A stretch of DNA of 64,000 nt, from NCBI RefSeq assembly GCF_003710915.1, contig NZ_RHHR01000003.1:168695-232694 (forward strand). Direction: 5' to 3'. Within the stretch, counting starts at the first letter, position 1; the number at the start of each line of letters is the position of its first letter. The notes under the pieces are model-generated. The model ran no database searches. It was not told where the DNA came from and worked only from the letters and a program-made list of their open reading frames with translations. Made by a program: the position numbers and the translations under genes. Shown one piece after another: positions 7,900 through 16,631 of this stretch. The DNA is from Brevibacillus invocatus. Lineage in GTDB: Bacteria > Bacillota > Bacilli > Brevibacillales > Brevibacillaceae.

Positions 7900-10161
7900 C
7901 TAGTCACTTTTCAAACGTTCTTCCAAATAACTGTAACGGATTCCTTCCTCGTCTGTCTGCACGGCTGCCTTGAATGCGTCCGGTTCACCACACATGATGA
8001 GAAATGACTTGCTGCGAGTGATGCCGGTATAGACCAGCTTTCTGCGCAGCATCCGGTAATAACTTCTTACAAACGGCATAATCACTATCGGAAATTCACT
8101 ACCCTGCGATTTGTGCACGGAACAGCAGTAGGCAAGCGTCAGCTGATGATACGAAGAACGCTTGTACACTACTTCCCGACCATCAAAATTGACGACCAGC
8201 ATCTCTTCATTCTCTGCATTTTCGTTTGGGAAAAAGATAGCAACAATTTCACCCATATCACCGTTGAACACATGCTCCTCAGCATTGTTGACCAATTGCA
8301 GAACCTTGTCTCCGGTGCGAAAAACCATTTCGGCGAACGTTACTTCCCGCTTTTGAGCTGTTTTTGGATTAAACAATTCCTGCAGCTCTTCATTCAACCG
8401 GTTCACACCGGCAGTACCTTTATACATAGGGGCCAATACTTGAACATCTTTGGCCGTATACCCTTTTTTTACGGCTCCTGCGCAAATTTGTTTCACCGCT
8501 TCAGGCACATCTTGTGGCGAACTTGTGAAAAATCTCCGATCGGGAGTTGTCTGGAGCAAATTTGCCGGAACCTGCCCTTTGCGAACCTCATGCGCCAGTT
8601 GAATGATGGTAGACTCCTGCGCTTGTCTGTAAATGTCCGTTAGCTGTACTCTCGGCAGCAGACCGGAAGCAAGCATGTCCTGAAGTACGTTTCCAGGCCC
8701 CACAGAAGGCAACTGATCCGGATCACCAACCATGATAATCTGCATCTCGTCAGGGACAGCGCGAAACAACTGATTGGCGAGCCAAATATCCACCATCGAC
8801 ATCTCGTCTACAATCAACAACCGTCCCTGAATCGGGTGCTCTGCATCGTGCTCAAAGCTCTCCCCTTTATAGCCCAACAGCCGATGGATCGTCATCGCAG
8901 GCAGTCCGGTTGTTTCTGTCATTCGCTTGGCTGCTCTTCCGGTAGGAGCTACCAGCAGTATCGGAAAAGGATTATCCTCCCCATACTTTTTCAGATCGAG
9001 AGAGACACCATGCAGTTGGGAAAAAACACGGCAAATCCCTCTGATTACGGTGGTTTTTCCAGTACCGGGTCCACCTGTCAAGAGCATCAATCCCGATTTG
9101 ATGGCCTGTTCAATCGCATCGCGCTGTGTATCGGCATACGTGATAGCCAGCTCGTCTTCCACTTTTCCCAATGCACGATAAAATTCCGAGGACGGGAAGG
9201 ACCCGAATTCATCCCGCTGAGCAAAATGCCGCAGCCTTTTCGCCAGACCAATCTCGGCAAAAAAGAGCGAAGGCAGATACACGCGCTCTTCTTCCCACGC
9301 TACCTTGCTTGCGACAAACAAAGACTCGACGGCAAATCTGACATCATCGATGGAAAAAGCATGTCCACCGCACTCGTCAAGCAAACGCTTTGTTTTTTCA
9401 CAAAGCTCATCTACCGGCACATACACATGACCTTCCGAATAGGAGGACTCTTGCAAAACAAACAAAGCGGCTGCTTTGGCCCGATCCTCGGATGAAGCGG
9501 CAATTCCAGTAGCGCGAGCGATATCGTCTGCCCGTTTAAAGCCGATGCCTTGAATATCTTCGATCAAAAGATAGGGTTCCTCAGTCAACACCTTCATCGT
9601 TTCCAGCTTGTATGTCTGGTAGATGCGGAGCGCCATGTTGACACCGATCCCGAAATCATACAAAAAGACCATAGCGCTTTCCAGAGAGCGATGTTCGATG
9701 ACGGAATCGTAAATGGTCTTGGCCCGTGCCTCCGAGATGCCTTGGACCTGCGCCAACCGCTCTGGAAATTCCGCGATGATGCTCAGTGCATCGACTCCCA
9801 GCTCCTCTACAATGCGTTTCGCCATTTTCTTTCCTATTCCCTGAAAAAGCCCGCTCGCCAGATAGCGCTCTACCCCAGCCAACGTTTTGGGTGATTCACG
9901 CTCATAGCGTTTGGCTACATACTGTTGGCCAAACCTGGGATGCGTCTTCCATTCCCCGTAAAACGTATAGAGCTCATCTGGATGTGGCCGGGGAAAGTTC
10001 CCCACAATGACGACGTCCGACTCCTTGATGTTCTCCGTAGTCTCCTCTATCTTAAGACGAATAATTCCGTACCATGTTTCTTCATTGTAAAAAATTTCTT
10101 GATTGACATACCCACGAATATATGATTCAGAAAACAAGGAGATTGTTTGCTGCTCCTCCAT
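7900..10161 (-). CDS. recD2: RecD2 (YrrC) family ATP-dependent DNA helicase
   Basis: 753 residues. N-terminal region ends in helix-hairpin-helix repeats (LFQGIGKKMAKRIVEELG, VQGISEARAKTI, IEDIQGIGFKRADDIA). The SF1B motor starts near residue 350: Walker A GGPGTGKTT, motif II VDEMSMVD, motif III GDPDQLPSVGPG, and the C-terminal SVHKSQGSEFP motif. RecD2 is a 5'-3' helicase acting in replication restart and repair without RecBC. The ATG at 10161 follows GGAGG. In B. subtilis yrrC lies beside yrrB and mnmA; here both are absent upstream and a chemoreceptor remnant takes their place. Confidence 0.96.
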   Translation of the reverse strand: MEEQQTISLFSESYIRGYVNQEIFYNEETWYGIIRLKIEETTENIKESDVVIVGNFPRPHPDELYTFYGEWKTHPRFGQQYVAKRYERESPKTLAGVERYLASGLFQGIGKKMAKRIVEELGVDALSIIAEFPERLAQVQGISEARAKTIYDSVIEHRSLESAMVFLYDFGIGVNMALRIYQTYKLETMKVLTEEPYLLIEDIQGIGFKRADDIARATGIAASSEDRAKAAALFVLQESSYSEGHVYVPVDELCEKTKRLLDECGGHAFSIDDVRFAVESLFVASKVAWEEERVYLPSLFFAEIGLAKRLRHFAQRDEFGSFPSSEFYRALGKVEDELAITYADTQRDAIEQAIKSGLMLLTGGPGTGKTTVIRGICRVFSQLHGVSLDLKKYGEDNPFPILLVAPTGRAAKRMTETTGLPAMTIHRLLGYKGESFEHDAEHPIQGRLLIVDEMSMVDIWLANQLFRAVPDEMQIIMVGDPDQLPSVGPGNVLQDMLASGLLPRVQLTDIYRQAQESTIIQLAHEVRKGQVPANLLQTTPDRRFFTSSPQDVPEAVKQICAGAVKKGYTAKDVQVLAPMYKGTAGVNRLNEELQELFNPKTAQKREVTFAEMVFRTGDKVLQLVNNAEEHVFNGDMGEIVAIFFPNENAENEEMLVVNFDGREVVYKRSSYHQLTLAYCCSVHKSQGSEFPIVIMPFVRSYYRMLRRKLVYTGITRSKSFLIMCGEPDAFKAAVQTDEEGIRYSYLEERLKSD

Positions 10162-10221
10162 CGTAACGCCTCCTCATACCTGCTCCATCCAATTCCCTAA
10201 GACCGATTATCCATGGGAAGA

Positions 10222-10255
10222 AGAAAAAAATCCACTTCTGCGACAAAGTGGATTT
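10222..10255 (-). terminator. terminator downstream of the chemoreceptor remnant
   Basis: Perfect 10-bp stem AAATCCACTT / AAGTGGATTT (10228-10237, 10246-10255) followed on the minus strand by a T run. It lies 16 bp after the remnant's stop and now would end the cysteine desulfurase transcript. Confidence 0.85.
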
Positions 10256-10270
10256 ACTCATAGCTTCTAT

Positions 10271-10483
10271 CTAAATTGTAAATCGTTTTATCTGTTCTGA
10301 CAACCGCTTGGCCATCTGAGCCAATGTTTCTGCCGCTGCGGCCATCTCTTCGGTGGAGGCTGTTTGCTCTTCGGAGGCAGCTGCCACTTCCTGCGTATTG
10401 CGCGCAGTCATCTCAGCCAATTCCGAGATCGTACTGGAGTTCCAGCCTCTGGCATAGCCTGCCCGAGCTGGTCTTTTGCTTTC
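10271..10483 (-). pseudogene. C-terminal remnant of a methyl-accepting chemotaxis protein
   Basis: Minus strand, immediately after the cysteine desulfurase stop and in the same frame, about 55 residues of chemoreceptor C-terminus are readable: TISELAEMTARNTQEV, then AAASEEQTASTEEMAAAAET, then LAQMAKRLSEQIKRFTI and a stop. The ASEEQTAS..EE pattern is the usual end of the MCP signalling domain. No start codon, sensor, HAMP or hairpin tip is present; homology fades near 10440, and the preceding bases give only possible receptor-like residues in another frame. It is a deletion scar, not a gene. See findings. Confidence 0.85.
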
Positions 10484-11629
10484 CTATTCCTTTTGCAGAC
10501 GTTTGACAATCTGTGCTACTTTACCCGCCGCTCTTGCAGCTTCTTCTACCGAATTGGTGATTCCAAAGCTGAAGCGGATCGCCGAATGAGCACGTTCATC
10601 TCCCAGATTCATCGCTTTGAGAACATGCGACAATTCCAGGGAACCAGAGGTGCAGGCAGAACCACTCGACGCCGCGATGGATGCAAGGTCCATGTTCATG
10701 AGCATGGTCTCCGTCTGTATGCCTAAGAAGCTGACATTCAGGATGTGAGGCATGACATGCTCCGGATGGCCGTTCACCTGATAACGAATACCGGCTTCCC
10801 GCCAGATCGTGAGCATGGTTTCCTTGATCTCTTTGTACTTGGCGACACGCTCTACACGCTCCTCTGAAGCGATCCGGACTGCTTCCGCAAATCCGACGAT
10901 ACCCGCCAGGTTTTCAGTCCCTGCCCGACGCTTTCTTTCCTGGGAGCCTCCGTGCAGCAGCGGAGAGAACGCCGTGTTTTTTCGCAAATACAAGGCTCCT
11001 ACTCCCTTGGGACCGTTGATCTTGTGCGCGGATACAGACAGCATGTCAACCGGAAGCTCTCTCATGCTGAGCGGCAGAACACCGAATGCCTGGACGGCAT
11101 CCGTATGAAACACAATGCTGCGTTCCTGTAAAAAACGCCCGATCTCCTCGATGGGCTGAATCGTTCCTACTTCGTTATTTCCATACATGATCGAAACGAG
11201 CACGGTATCATCACGAACAGCGTTTATCAGATCACTCATCCGTACGGAACCTGTGTCGTCCACCGGCAGATAGGTGATCTCAAAGCCGAGGTTCTGCAGA
11301 TACTCACAGGCATGCAGCACGGCATGATGCTCGATCTGAGTCGTAATGACGTGTCGCCCTTTCTCCTGATGAGCGAGTGCTCCTCCGATAACCGCCATAT
11401 TGTCTGCCTCTGTCCCGCCACTTGTAAAAATAAGCGACTGCGGATCAGCATCCAAATAGCGAGCGATCGCGTCCCTTGCTTGCTCCAGTGCCTGACGCGC
11501 CTTGCGACCAAAGCCGTGTACACTGGAAGGATTGCCAAACACCTGCGTGAGATACGGAGTCATCACTTCTACGACACGAGGATGCACGGGCGTAGTAGCG
11601 GCATGGTCAAAATAGATCATTTCAGACAC
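10484..11629 (-). CDS. iscS: cysteine desulfurase (NifS/IscS family, YrvO-like)
   Basis: 381 residues. PLP enzyme that takes sulfur from cysteine to a protein persulfide. Seen: N-terminal IYFDHAATTPVHP; SGGTEADNMAV cofactor loop; SAHKINGPKGVG with the PLP lysine at about residue 204; active-site cysteine loop SSGSACTSGS near 325. B. subtilis YrvO next to mnmA donates sulfur for tRNA 2-thiouridine; here mnmA is missing from its usual place. GTG start at 11629, seven bases after AAGGTG. It follows cymR by 25 bp, so the regulator and the enzyme are probably one transcript. Confidence 0.95.
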   Translation of the reverse strand: MSEMIYFDHAATTPVHPRVVEVMTPYLTQVFGNPSSVHGFGRKARQALEQARDAIARYLDADPQSLIFTSGGTEADNMAVIGGALAHQEKGRHVITTQIEHHAVLHACEYLQNLGFEITYLPVDDTGSVRMSDLINAVRDDTVLVSIMYGNNEVGTIQPIEEIGRFLQERSIVFHTDAVQAFGVLPLSMRELPVDMLSVSAHKINGPKGVGALYLRKNTAFSPLLHGGSQERKRRAGTENLAGIVGFAEAVRIASEERVERVAKYKEIKETMLTIWREAGIRYQVNGHPEHVMPHILNVSFLGIQTETMLMNMDLASIAASSGSACTSGSLELSHVLKAMNLGDERAHSAIRFSFGITNSVEEAARAAGKVAQIVKRLQKE

Positions 11630-11654
11630 GAACTTTCACCTTCTGATTTATGGT

Positions 11655-12074
11655 TTAGATGTAAAACATGTAGTTGTCCGTACGACCATCATCCTGGAAG
11701 GTAATCAGATCCTGCAGGGAAGTCGAATCCAGCACAGAGGAAATGCTGTCGCGAATACGCAGCCAAAGGTAGCGTTTTGCCGCATCTTCTTCCTCAGCAA
11801 ATTCCACAGGGCTGATCGGTCCTTCCAATACCCGGATTACATCGCCAGCCGATATTTCCTCCGGTTGCTTGGCCAGGACATAGCCCCCGTATGCACCGCG
11901 GATACTTTTCACCAATCCTGCGTTGCGAAGTGGTGCGATTAACTGCTCCAGATAATGCTCGGATAAATCATGTCTTTGTGCGATGCTTCTCAAGGAAGTC
12001 GGCCCTTCTCCACAACGGTTGGCCAATTCCATCATAATCGTCAGGCCATAGCGGCCTTTCGTTGAAATCTTCAC
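11655..12074 (-). CDS. cymR: CymR, Rrf2-family regulator of cysteine metabolism
   Basis: 139 residues. Winged helix at residues 1-60 (MKISTKGRYGLTIMMELA; LSEHYLEQLIAPLRNAGLV), followed by the Rrf2 wing SIRGAYGGYVLA and dimer helix. The three cysteines that hold an Fe-S cluster in IscR are absent: the segment EGPISPVEFAEEEDAAKRYL has none, which argues for CymR and against IscR. CymR works with cysteine synthase CysK to repress cysteine uptake and synthesis genes. GTG start at 12074 after GGAGAG. Lies directly upstream of the cysteine desulfurase, as in B. subtilis (yrzC-yrvO). Confidence 0.9.
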   Translation of the reverse strand: MKISTKGRYGLTIMMELANRCGEGPTSLRSIAQRHDLSEHYLEQLIAPLRNAGLVKSIRGAYGGYVLAKQPEEISAGDVIRVLEGPISPVEFAEEEDAAKRYLWLRIRDSISSVLDSTSLQDLITFQDDGRTDNYMFYI

Positions 12075-12121
12075 TGTCCCAACTCTCCTCTTTGTTTACA
12101 TTTCCCTTCTTTCCTGCTTCC

Positions 12122-12151
12122 TACATGACTTCGGCAGTCCAGGATACACTA
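12122..12151 (+). promoter_or_regulatory. upstream motif shared with the gene at 54538 (possible promoter)
   Basis: TACATGAC (12122-12129), 15 bases, then TACACTA (12145-12151), ending 22 bases before the ATG. The related small gene at 54538 has TACATGAC, 16 bases, CACAATA. The two genes are 42 kb apart, so the shared layout may mark a common promoter type. The sigma factor is not identified. Confidence 0.4.
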
Positions 12152-12173
12152 CCTCTAGGGGGTGAGTGCAAGA

Positions 12174-12347
12174 ATGGCTACGAACAAACGCTCAGAACGC
12201 GGACGCAACCATCCGTCCGAGACCTTGTATGAATATCCGGCAGGCACGATTGCTCACAAGGCACGCTACGGTGCCAGCGAGCAGAGCAAGCAGCCGAATG
12301 AAAATGGAGATTTGCCCAACAAGCCTGGCGGCAATGTCCGTACTTAA
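12174..12347 (+). CDS. 57-residue hydrophilic orphan protein (SER-x-NHP family member 1)
   Basis: Starts MATNKRSERGRNHPSETL and continues as a charged, glycine/proline/asparagine-rich chain ending PGGNVRT, with no membrane segment. AGGGGGTG lies about ten bases before the ATG at 12174; a GTG at 12162 overlaps that site and is unlikely. A terminator follows. It is alone on the plus strand between cymR and rarA. A second gene of this kind, with the same S-E-R-x-x-N-H-P core, is at 54538-54690. The size and composition resemble minor small acid-soluble spore proteins, but there is no family match I can name. Confidence 0.75.
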   Translation: MATNKRSERGRNHPSETLYEYPAGTIAHKARYGASEQSKQPNENGDLPNKPGGNVRT

Positions 12348-12358
12348 AAGCAGTCTAC

Positions 12359-12381
12359 TCCCCCATCCATTGGGGGATTTT
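12359..12381 (+). terminator. terminator after the 57-residue orphan
   Basis: TCCCCCA (12359-12365) and TGGGGGA (12371-12377) form a 7-bp stem with a short loop, followed by TTTT. It supports the small gene being transcribed on its own. Confidence 0.8.
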
Positions 12382-12383
12382 CC

Positions 12384-13745
12384 CTATTCCGAGGATTTCC
12401 CGGGCGCTCGTCGACCACTGTCCAGCTTCTGACGTTCCTCCTGAAACCGGCGTATATGCCGCTCGTAACCATGATCCTTGGGGTCGTAAAAGGATACCTG
12501 CAAGCCGTCTGGCAAATACTGCTGATGCACATACCCATAGGGATAGTTGTGCGGATATAAGTATCCTTTTCCATGGCCCAGCTTGGCTGCACCCTTGTAC
12601 GCCGAATCACGCAAATGAGTGGGTACCGGTTTGTGCCCTTCTTTTTGAATGTGGGCCAAAGCCTGGTTAATGCCATTATAGGCTGCATTGCTTTTCGGTG
12701 CTGTGGCCAAGTAGGTCGTCGCTTGTCCCAAAGGAATTCGCCCTTCCGGCATGCCAACCAGCTCAACGGCCTGAAAGCACGATATCGCAACGCTGATGGC
12801 CTGTGGATCGGCGTTTCCGATATCCTCTGAGGCAGATATCACCAGTCTGCGAGCAATAAAGCGCGGGTCTTCTCCCGCGTCGATCATCCTCGCCAGCCAA
12901 TAGAGAGCTGCATCAGGGTCAGAACCGCGGATCGATTTAATAAAGGCAGAAATCGTGTCGTAATGGTTATCCCCGCTCTTGTCATAGCGTACCGCGCGAC
13001 GTTGGATGGATTCCACAGCTACATTCAATGTGATCGTAATCCGTCCATCCGCTCCCGGCGATGTCGTAGAGACGGCCAGCTCCAGGGCATTCAGCAGTCT
13101 GCGTGCATCCCCCTCTGCATAATGGATCAAATGCTCCATCGCTTCAGGTTCAATCTGCACGTCCAGTTCACCCAGACCTTGTTCCGTGTCCTTCAAGGCT
13201 CGTTCAATGACCTTCTCCAGCTCCTCATGTGTCAATGGTTGAAGCGAGAAGATTTGAGAGCGGGACAACAGGGCAGCATTGACTTCAAAAAACGGATTCT
13301 CTGTCGTCGCACCAATCAGAATAATGGTCCCTTCTTCAACAAAAGGCAGCAAGGCATCCTGCTGGGATTTGTTGAAGCGATGAATTTCATCGACGAACAG
13401 CGTGGTTCGTTGTCCGCCCATCACGAGCCTTTCCTTTGCCTCTTCCACCACTTTGCGGATATCGCCTACCCCAGCTGTGACAGCGTTGAGTTCCGAAAAA
13501 TAGGAGCGTGTTGACCGGGCAATGACCTTGGCCAAAGTCGTTTTTCCTGTTCCAGGAGGACCGTAGAATATCAAGGAGGAAACTTGATCCGCTTCTATCG
13601 CACGGCGCAGCAGCTTTCCTGGTGCAATAATGTGCGATTGTCCAATCACGTCTTGGATGGACTGAGGACGCATCCGAGCAGCGAGCGGCTTTTGCTTGGC
13701 ACCGCCCCCCTGCTGTTCATAGGCAAATGTAAATAGATCGTCCAT
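12384..13745 (-). CDS. rarA: RarA/MgsA replication-associated recombination ATPase (YrvN)
   Basis: 453 residues. AAA+ clamp-loader-like ATPase: [13 protein letters not shown], Walker [14 protein letters not shown] near residue 60, Walker [17 protein letters not shown], sensor 1 [13 protein letters not shown] with SRSQIF, and the tetramerisation C-terminal part ([35 protein letters not shown]) typical of RarA/WRNIP1. It works at stalled forks, partnering SSB. The ATG is at 13745, and the gene starts 6 bp after the tcdA stop, so tcdA and rarA are probably co-transcribed, as in B. subtilis yrvM-yrvN. Confidence 0.96.
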   Translation of the reverse strand: MDDLFTFAYEQQGGGAKQKPLAARMRPQSIQDVIGQSHIIAPGKLLRRAIEADQVSSLIFYGPPGTGKTTLAKVIARSTRSYFSELNAVTAGVGDIRKVVEEAKERLVMGGQRTTLFVDEIHRFNKSQQDALLPFVEEGTIILIGATTENPFFEVNAALLSRSQIFSLQPLTHEELEKVIERALKDTEQGLGELDVQIEPEAMEHLIHYAEGDARRLLNALELAVSTTSPGADGRITITLNVAVESIQRRAVRYDKSGDNHYDTISAFIKSIRGSDPDAALYWLARMIDAGEDPRFIARRLVISASEDIGNADPQAISVAISCFQAVELVGMPEGRIPLGQATTYLATAPKSNAAYNGINQALAHIQKEGHKPVPTHLRDSAYKGAAKLGHGKGYLYPHNYPYGYVHQQYLPDGLQVSFYDPKDHGYERHIRRFQEERQKLDSGRRAPGKSSE

Positions 13746-13751
13746 CGCCCA

Positions 13752-14507
13752 TTACCCTTTGGCTGGCTGCCAATCCAGCAAATCGCGTACTACGACACTC
13801 GCCAGAATCAGTCCTGCTACAGATGGGACGAAAGCATTGCTCGCTGGAGGCTGCCGCACCTTGCTGATCGGTGAATTCGGATTGCTTACGATCTGCTCCC
13901 GAACATCAGAGCGAACGACGACAGGAATTTCCCGGGAATATACGACTTTAACCCCTTTGTAAATGCCATTTTTGCGCAGCTCACGACGAATGACCTTGGC
14001 GATCGGGTCGTAGCTGGTCTGCGAGATATCCGCCACCTCGAAACGAGTAGGGTCCATTTTGTTCGCCGCGCCCATGCTGGAGATAATGGGAATGTTTCGG
14101 CGCTTTGCTTCTTGGATCACGTGCAGCTTTGCCGACATGGTGTCCATCGCATCCACGATGTAATCCACTTCGTGTGCAAAGAGCTGATCAGCTGTCTCCG
14201 CATTGTAAAACATGTTCAGTGTGACGACCTCACACTCGGGATTGATGCTCAATATCCGATCTTTCATCAATTCTGCTTTTTTCTGACCAACCGTATTCAG
14301 TGTTGCATGAATCTGGCGGTTGCAGTTGGTGATATCGACGACATCCTTGTCGACCATGACCAGCTTACCAATACCTGTACGGGCTAAAGCCTCTACAGTA
14401 AAGGAACCGACCCCGCCGATCCCCAAAACCGCGACGCGGCTATTTTTCATTTTTTCCAAACCTTCAGGACCGAAGGCCAATTCACAACGAGAAAATTGAT
14501 GAAGCAT
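13752..14507 (-). CDS. tcdA: tRNA threonylcarbamoyladenosine dehydratase (TcdA/YrvM)
   Basis: About 251 residues, E1-like ThiF/MoeB fold. Rossmann nucleotide motif VAVLGIGGVGSFTVEALAR near residue 30, then VMVDKDVVDITNCNRQIHA with the adenylate-contacting Asp and Arg, and DAMDTMSAKLHVI. TcdA converts t6A37 in tRNA to its cyclic form. The frame opens at a GTG at 14519; the ATG at 14507 (MLHQFSRCELAFG) matches family starts and has AAGGTGA eight bases ahead. It lies downstream of the 6S RNA gene, as yrvM does in B. subtilis. Confidence 0.94.
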   Translation of the reverse strand: MLHQFSRCELAFGPEGLEKMKNSRVAVLGIGGVGSFTVEALARTGIGKLVMVDKDVVDITNCNRQIHATLNTVGQKKAELMKDRILSINPECEVVTLNMFYNAETADQLFAHEVDYIVDAMDTMSAKLHVIQEAKRRNIPIISSMGAANKMDPTRFEVADISQTSYDPIAKVIRRELRKNGIYKGVKVVYSREIPVVVRSDVREQIVSNPNSPISKVRQPPASNAFVPSVAGLILASVVVRDLLDWQPAKG

Positions 14508-14565
14508 GCATTCGTTCACCTTTCAAAGCGGATTTATTGTCAATCGGAAAAGTAGGAATCCAGTG

Positions 14566-14753
14566 AAAAAAGGAGCCCCATTATGTCGTGTACTCCTACG
14601 TTTTGAACCTGCTCATCGCAGGTGGGTGTCTGCCCAACTGTGCCAGACGTCCACTCGAGTGAGGCATGCCTTAACAGTTGGGACGAACAACTCCCAAGTC
14701 AAACTTTGTGGCTCAAAACGATCAGATATCACGGACATCGCAGGGCTTATCTA
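14566..14753 (-). ncRNA. ssrS: 6S RNA (bsrA/ssrS-type)
   Basis: The 298-bp gap between aspS and tcdA holds no ORF but a strongly paired RNA on the minus strand. The 5' end AGCCCTG.GATGTC.GTG (14747 downward) pairs with the 3' end CACGACAT..GGGGCT (ending at 14574) to give a long closing stem with a single bulge, followed by CCTTTTTT. Inner arms pair too, for example CCCAACTGT with ACAGTTGGG and CACCTGCGATGAGCAGGTG. TAATAC (14757-14762) is a good -10 box just upstream. B. subtilis 6S-1 (bsrA) sits at this same aspS-yrvM locus. 6S RNA binds sigma-A RNA polymerase in stationary phase. Confidence 0.82.
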
Positions 14754-14805
14754 CTAGTATTACCAATGTATCAAAGAGCAATGCATTTGTGCAAGTCAGC
14801 TGTTC

Positions 14806-16596
14806 TTAAGCCTGAACCTTCTCTTCCTCTTCTACAATGGTATCGATATGCAGTTCTTTCAGCTGTTTTGGTGCTACAACATCAGGAGCGTTCACCATCA
14901 AGTCACTTGCGCTTGCCGTTTTCGGGAAAGCGATGACTTCACGCAGGTTGGTGCGCCCAGCCAGGAGCATGATCAGACGGTCCAGGCCGAGTGCAATACC
15001 GCCATGTGGAGGTGTACCGTATTCGAAAGCATCGAGCAGGAAGCCAAATTGTTCACGCGCCTCTTCAGGTGTAAAGCCGAGTGCCTTGAACATTTTTTCC
15101 TGTACATCGCGTTTGTAGATCCGCATGGAACCGCCGCCAAGCTCATAGCCGTTCAGGACCATGTCATAGGCTTGCGCACGGATTTGTCCTGGATCGGTGT
15201 CGAACAGATGAAGGTCTTCGTCTTTTGGACGGGTGAACGGATGATGCAGGGCGACATAGCGTTTGGCTTCTTCGTCCCACTCGACCAGCGGGAAGTCGAC
15301 AACCCACAGGAAAGCAAATTGGCTGTGGTCGATCAGTCCCAGCTCAGCAGCCAGCTTGCTGCGAAGCGCACCGAGTGCATCTGCTACGACTTTTGGTTTG
15401 TCTGCGACGAACAGGAGCAGGTCTCCTTCTTCGACATCCAGACGTTTTTTCATTTCATTGATCTCTTCTTCTTTAAAGAACTTGACGATTGGACCTTTCA
15501 GCTCGCCATCCTTGATGCCAATCCATGCCAAGCCTTTTGCTCCATAGCGGGAAGCGAATTTCGCCAGATCGTCTGCTTCTTTACGGGAGTAGTGTCCGCA
15601 GCCTTTGGCGTTGATTGCTTTAACCTGACCGCCACCTGCAACCACGCTGGCGAACACTTTAAAGTCGCTGTTGGCAACAACGTCAGAGACATCAGTCAGC
15701 TCCAGGCCAAAACGGATGTCTGGTTTGTCGGAGCCGTAGCGCCCCATTGCTTCCGCATACGTGAGGCGCGGGAATGGAGTAGGTACATCTACACCGATCG
15801 TTTCCTTGAATACGTGTGCCACCATTTTTTCCATCATCGGCAAGATTTCTTCCATAGAAAGGAAAGAAGTCTCGATGTCGACTTGAGTAAATTCAGGCTG
15901 GCGGTCAGCACGGAGGTCTTCGTCACGGAAGCAGCGTACGATCTGGTAGTAACGCTCCAGGCCCGATACCATCAGCAGCTGTTTGAACAGCTGTGGAGAT
16001 TGCGGCAAGGCGTAGAATTCGCCAGGATGTACACGGGAAGGAACGAGATAGTCACGTGCACCCTCCGGCGTGCTCTTGGTCAGCATCGGCGTTTCCACTT
16101 CCACAAAGCTGTTCGTGTCGAGGTAGTCGCGGAAAGCTTTTGCTGCCTTGCTGCGCAGGATCAGGGAACGCTGCATTTCCGGACGGCGCAGGTCCAGATA
16201 ACGATATTTCAGGCGAACCTGTTCATCGACATTCAGATCGTCTTCGATCGGGAATGGCGGTGTTTTGGCATCATTGAGGATTTGAATTTCGGAAATGTGC
16301 ACTTCGTATTCGCCGGTCTGTACTTTCGGATTGATCGCTTCAGGTGCGCGGTTCACGACTTCCCCTTTTACAACCAACACGTATTCGCTTCTGACTTTGT
16401 CCGCGACTTCCCATGCTGCCTTGTTGTACTCAGGATTGAACACGATTTGAACAATTCCTGTGCGGTCGCGGAAATCAATAAAGATCACGCCTCCGAGGTC
16501 GCGTCGGGTTTGTACCCAGCCGTTCAAAACGATTTCTTTTCCTACGTGTTCTTTTGTCACTTCTCCGCAATGTACGGTTCGATATTGCCATGCCAT
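14806..16596 (-). CDS. aspS: aspartyl-tRNA synthetase
   Basis: About 596 residues, bacterial-type AspRS. N-terminal OB-fold anticodon domain ([34 protein letters not shown]), class II motifs ([48 protein letters not shown]) and the bacterial GAD insertion around residues 290-420. The frame opens at GTG 16611, but that GTG is part of the GGAGG that serves the ATG at 16596 ([12 protein letters not shown]), which is the likely start. It lies 35 bp after hisS, under the same T-box. The 6S RNA gene follows. Confidence 0.97.
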   Translation of the reverse strand: MAWQYRTVHCGEVTKEHVGKEIVLNGWVQTRRDLGGVIFIDFRDRTGIVQIVFNPEYNKAAWEVADKVRSEYVLVVKGEVVNRAPEAINPKVQTGEYEVHISEIQILNDAKTPPFPIEDDLNVDEQVRLKYRYLDLRRPEMQRSLILRSKAAKAFRDYLDTNSFVEVETPMLTKSTPEGARDYLVPSRVHPGEFYALPQSPQLFKQLLMVSGLERYYQIVRCFRDEDLRADRQPEFTQVDIETSFLSMEEILPMMEKMVAHVFKETIGVDVPTPFPRLTYAEAMGRYGSDKPDIRFGLELTDVSDVVANSDFKVFASVVAGGGQVKAINAKGCGHYSRKEADDLAKFASRYGAKGLAWIGIKDGELKGPIVKFFKEEEINEMKKRLDVEEGDLLLFVADKPKVVADALGALRSKLAAELGLIDHSQFAFLWVVDFPLVEWDEEAKRYVALHHPFTRPKDEDLHLFDTDPGQIRAQAYDMVLNGYELGGGSMRIYKRDVQEKMFKALGFTPEEAREQFGFLLDAFEYGTPPHGGIALGLDRLIMLLAGRTNLREVIAFPKTASASDLMVNAPDVVAPKQLKELHIDTIVEEEEKVQA

Positions 16597-16631
16597 GATG
16601 GTTACCTCCACTAGGGGTTTTTTATTTTTTC

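Noticed and set aside
10436..10483. Upstream part of the chemoreceptor remnant, possible extra receptor residues in another frame
   Set aside because: Too short and frame-shifted to assign as receptor sequence with confidence; kept only as part of the scar.
12344..12790. 148-codon minus-strand frame at the 3' end of rarA
   Set aside because: Alternate frame of rarA; the rarA frame is conserved to its end.
14848..16614. 588-codon plus-strand frame opposite aspS
   Set aside because: It mirrors aspS, which has all class II motifs; the shadow has no domain or ribosome site.
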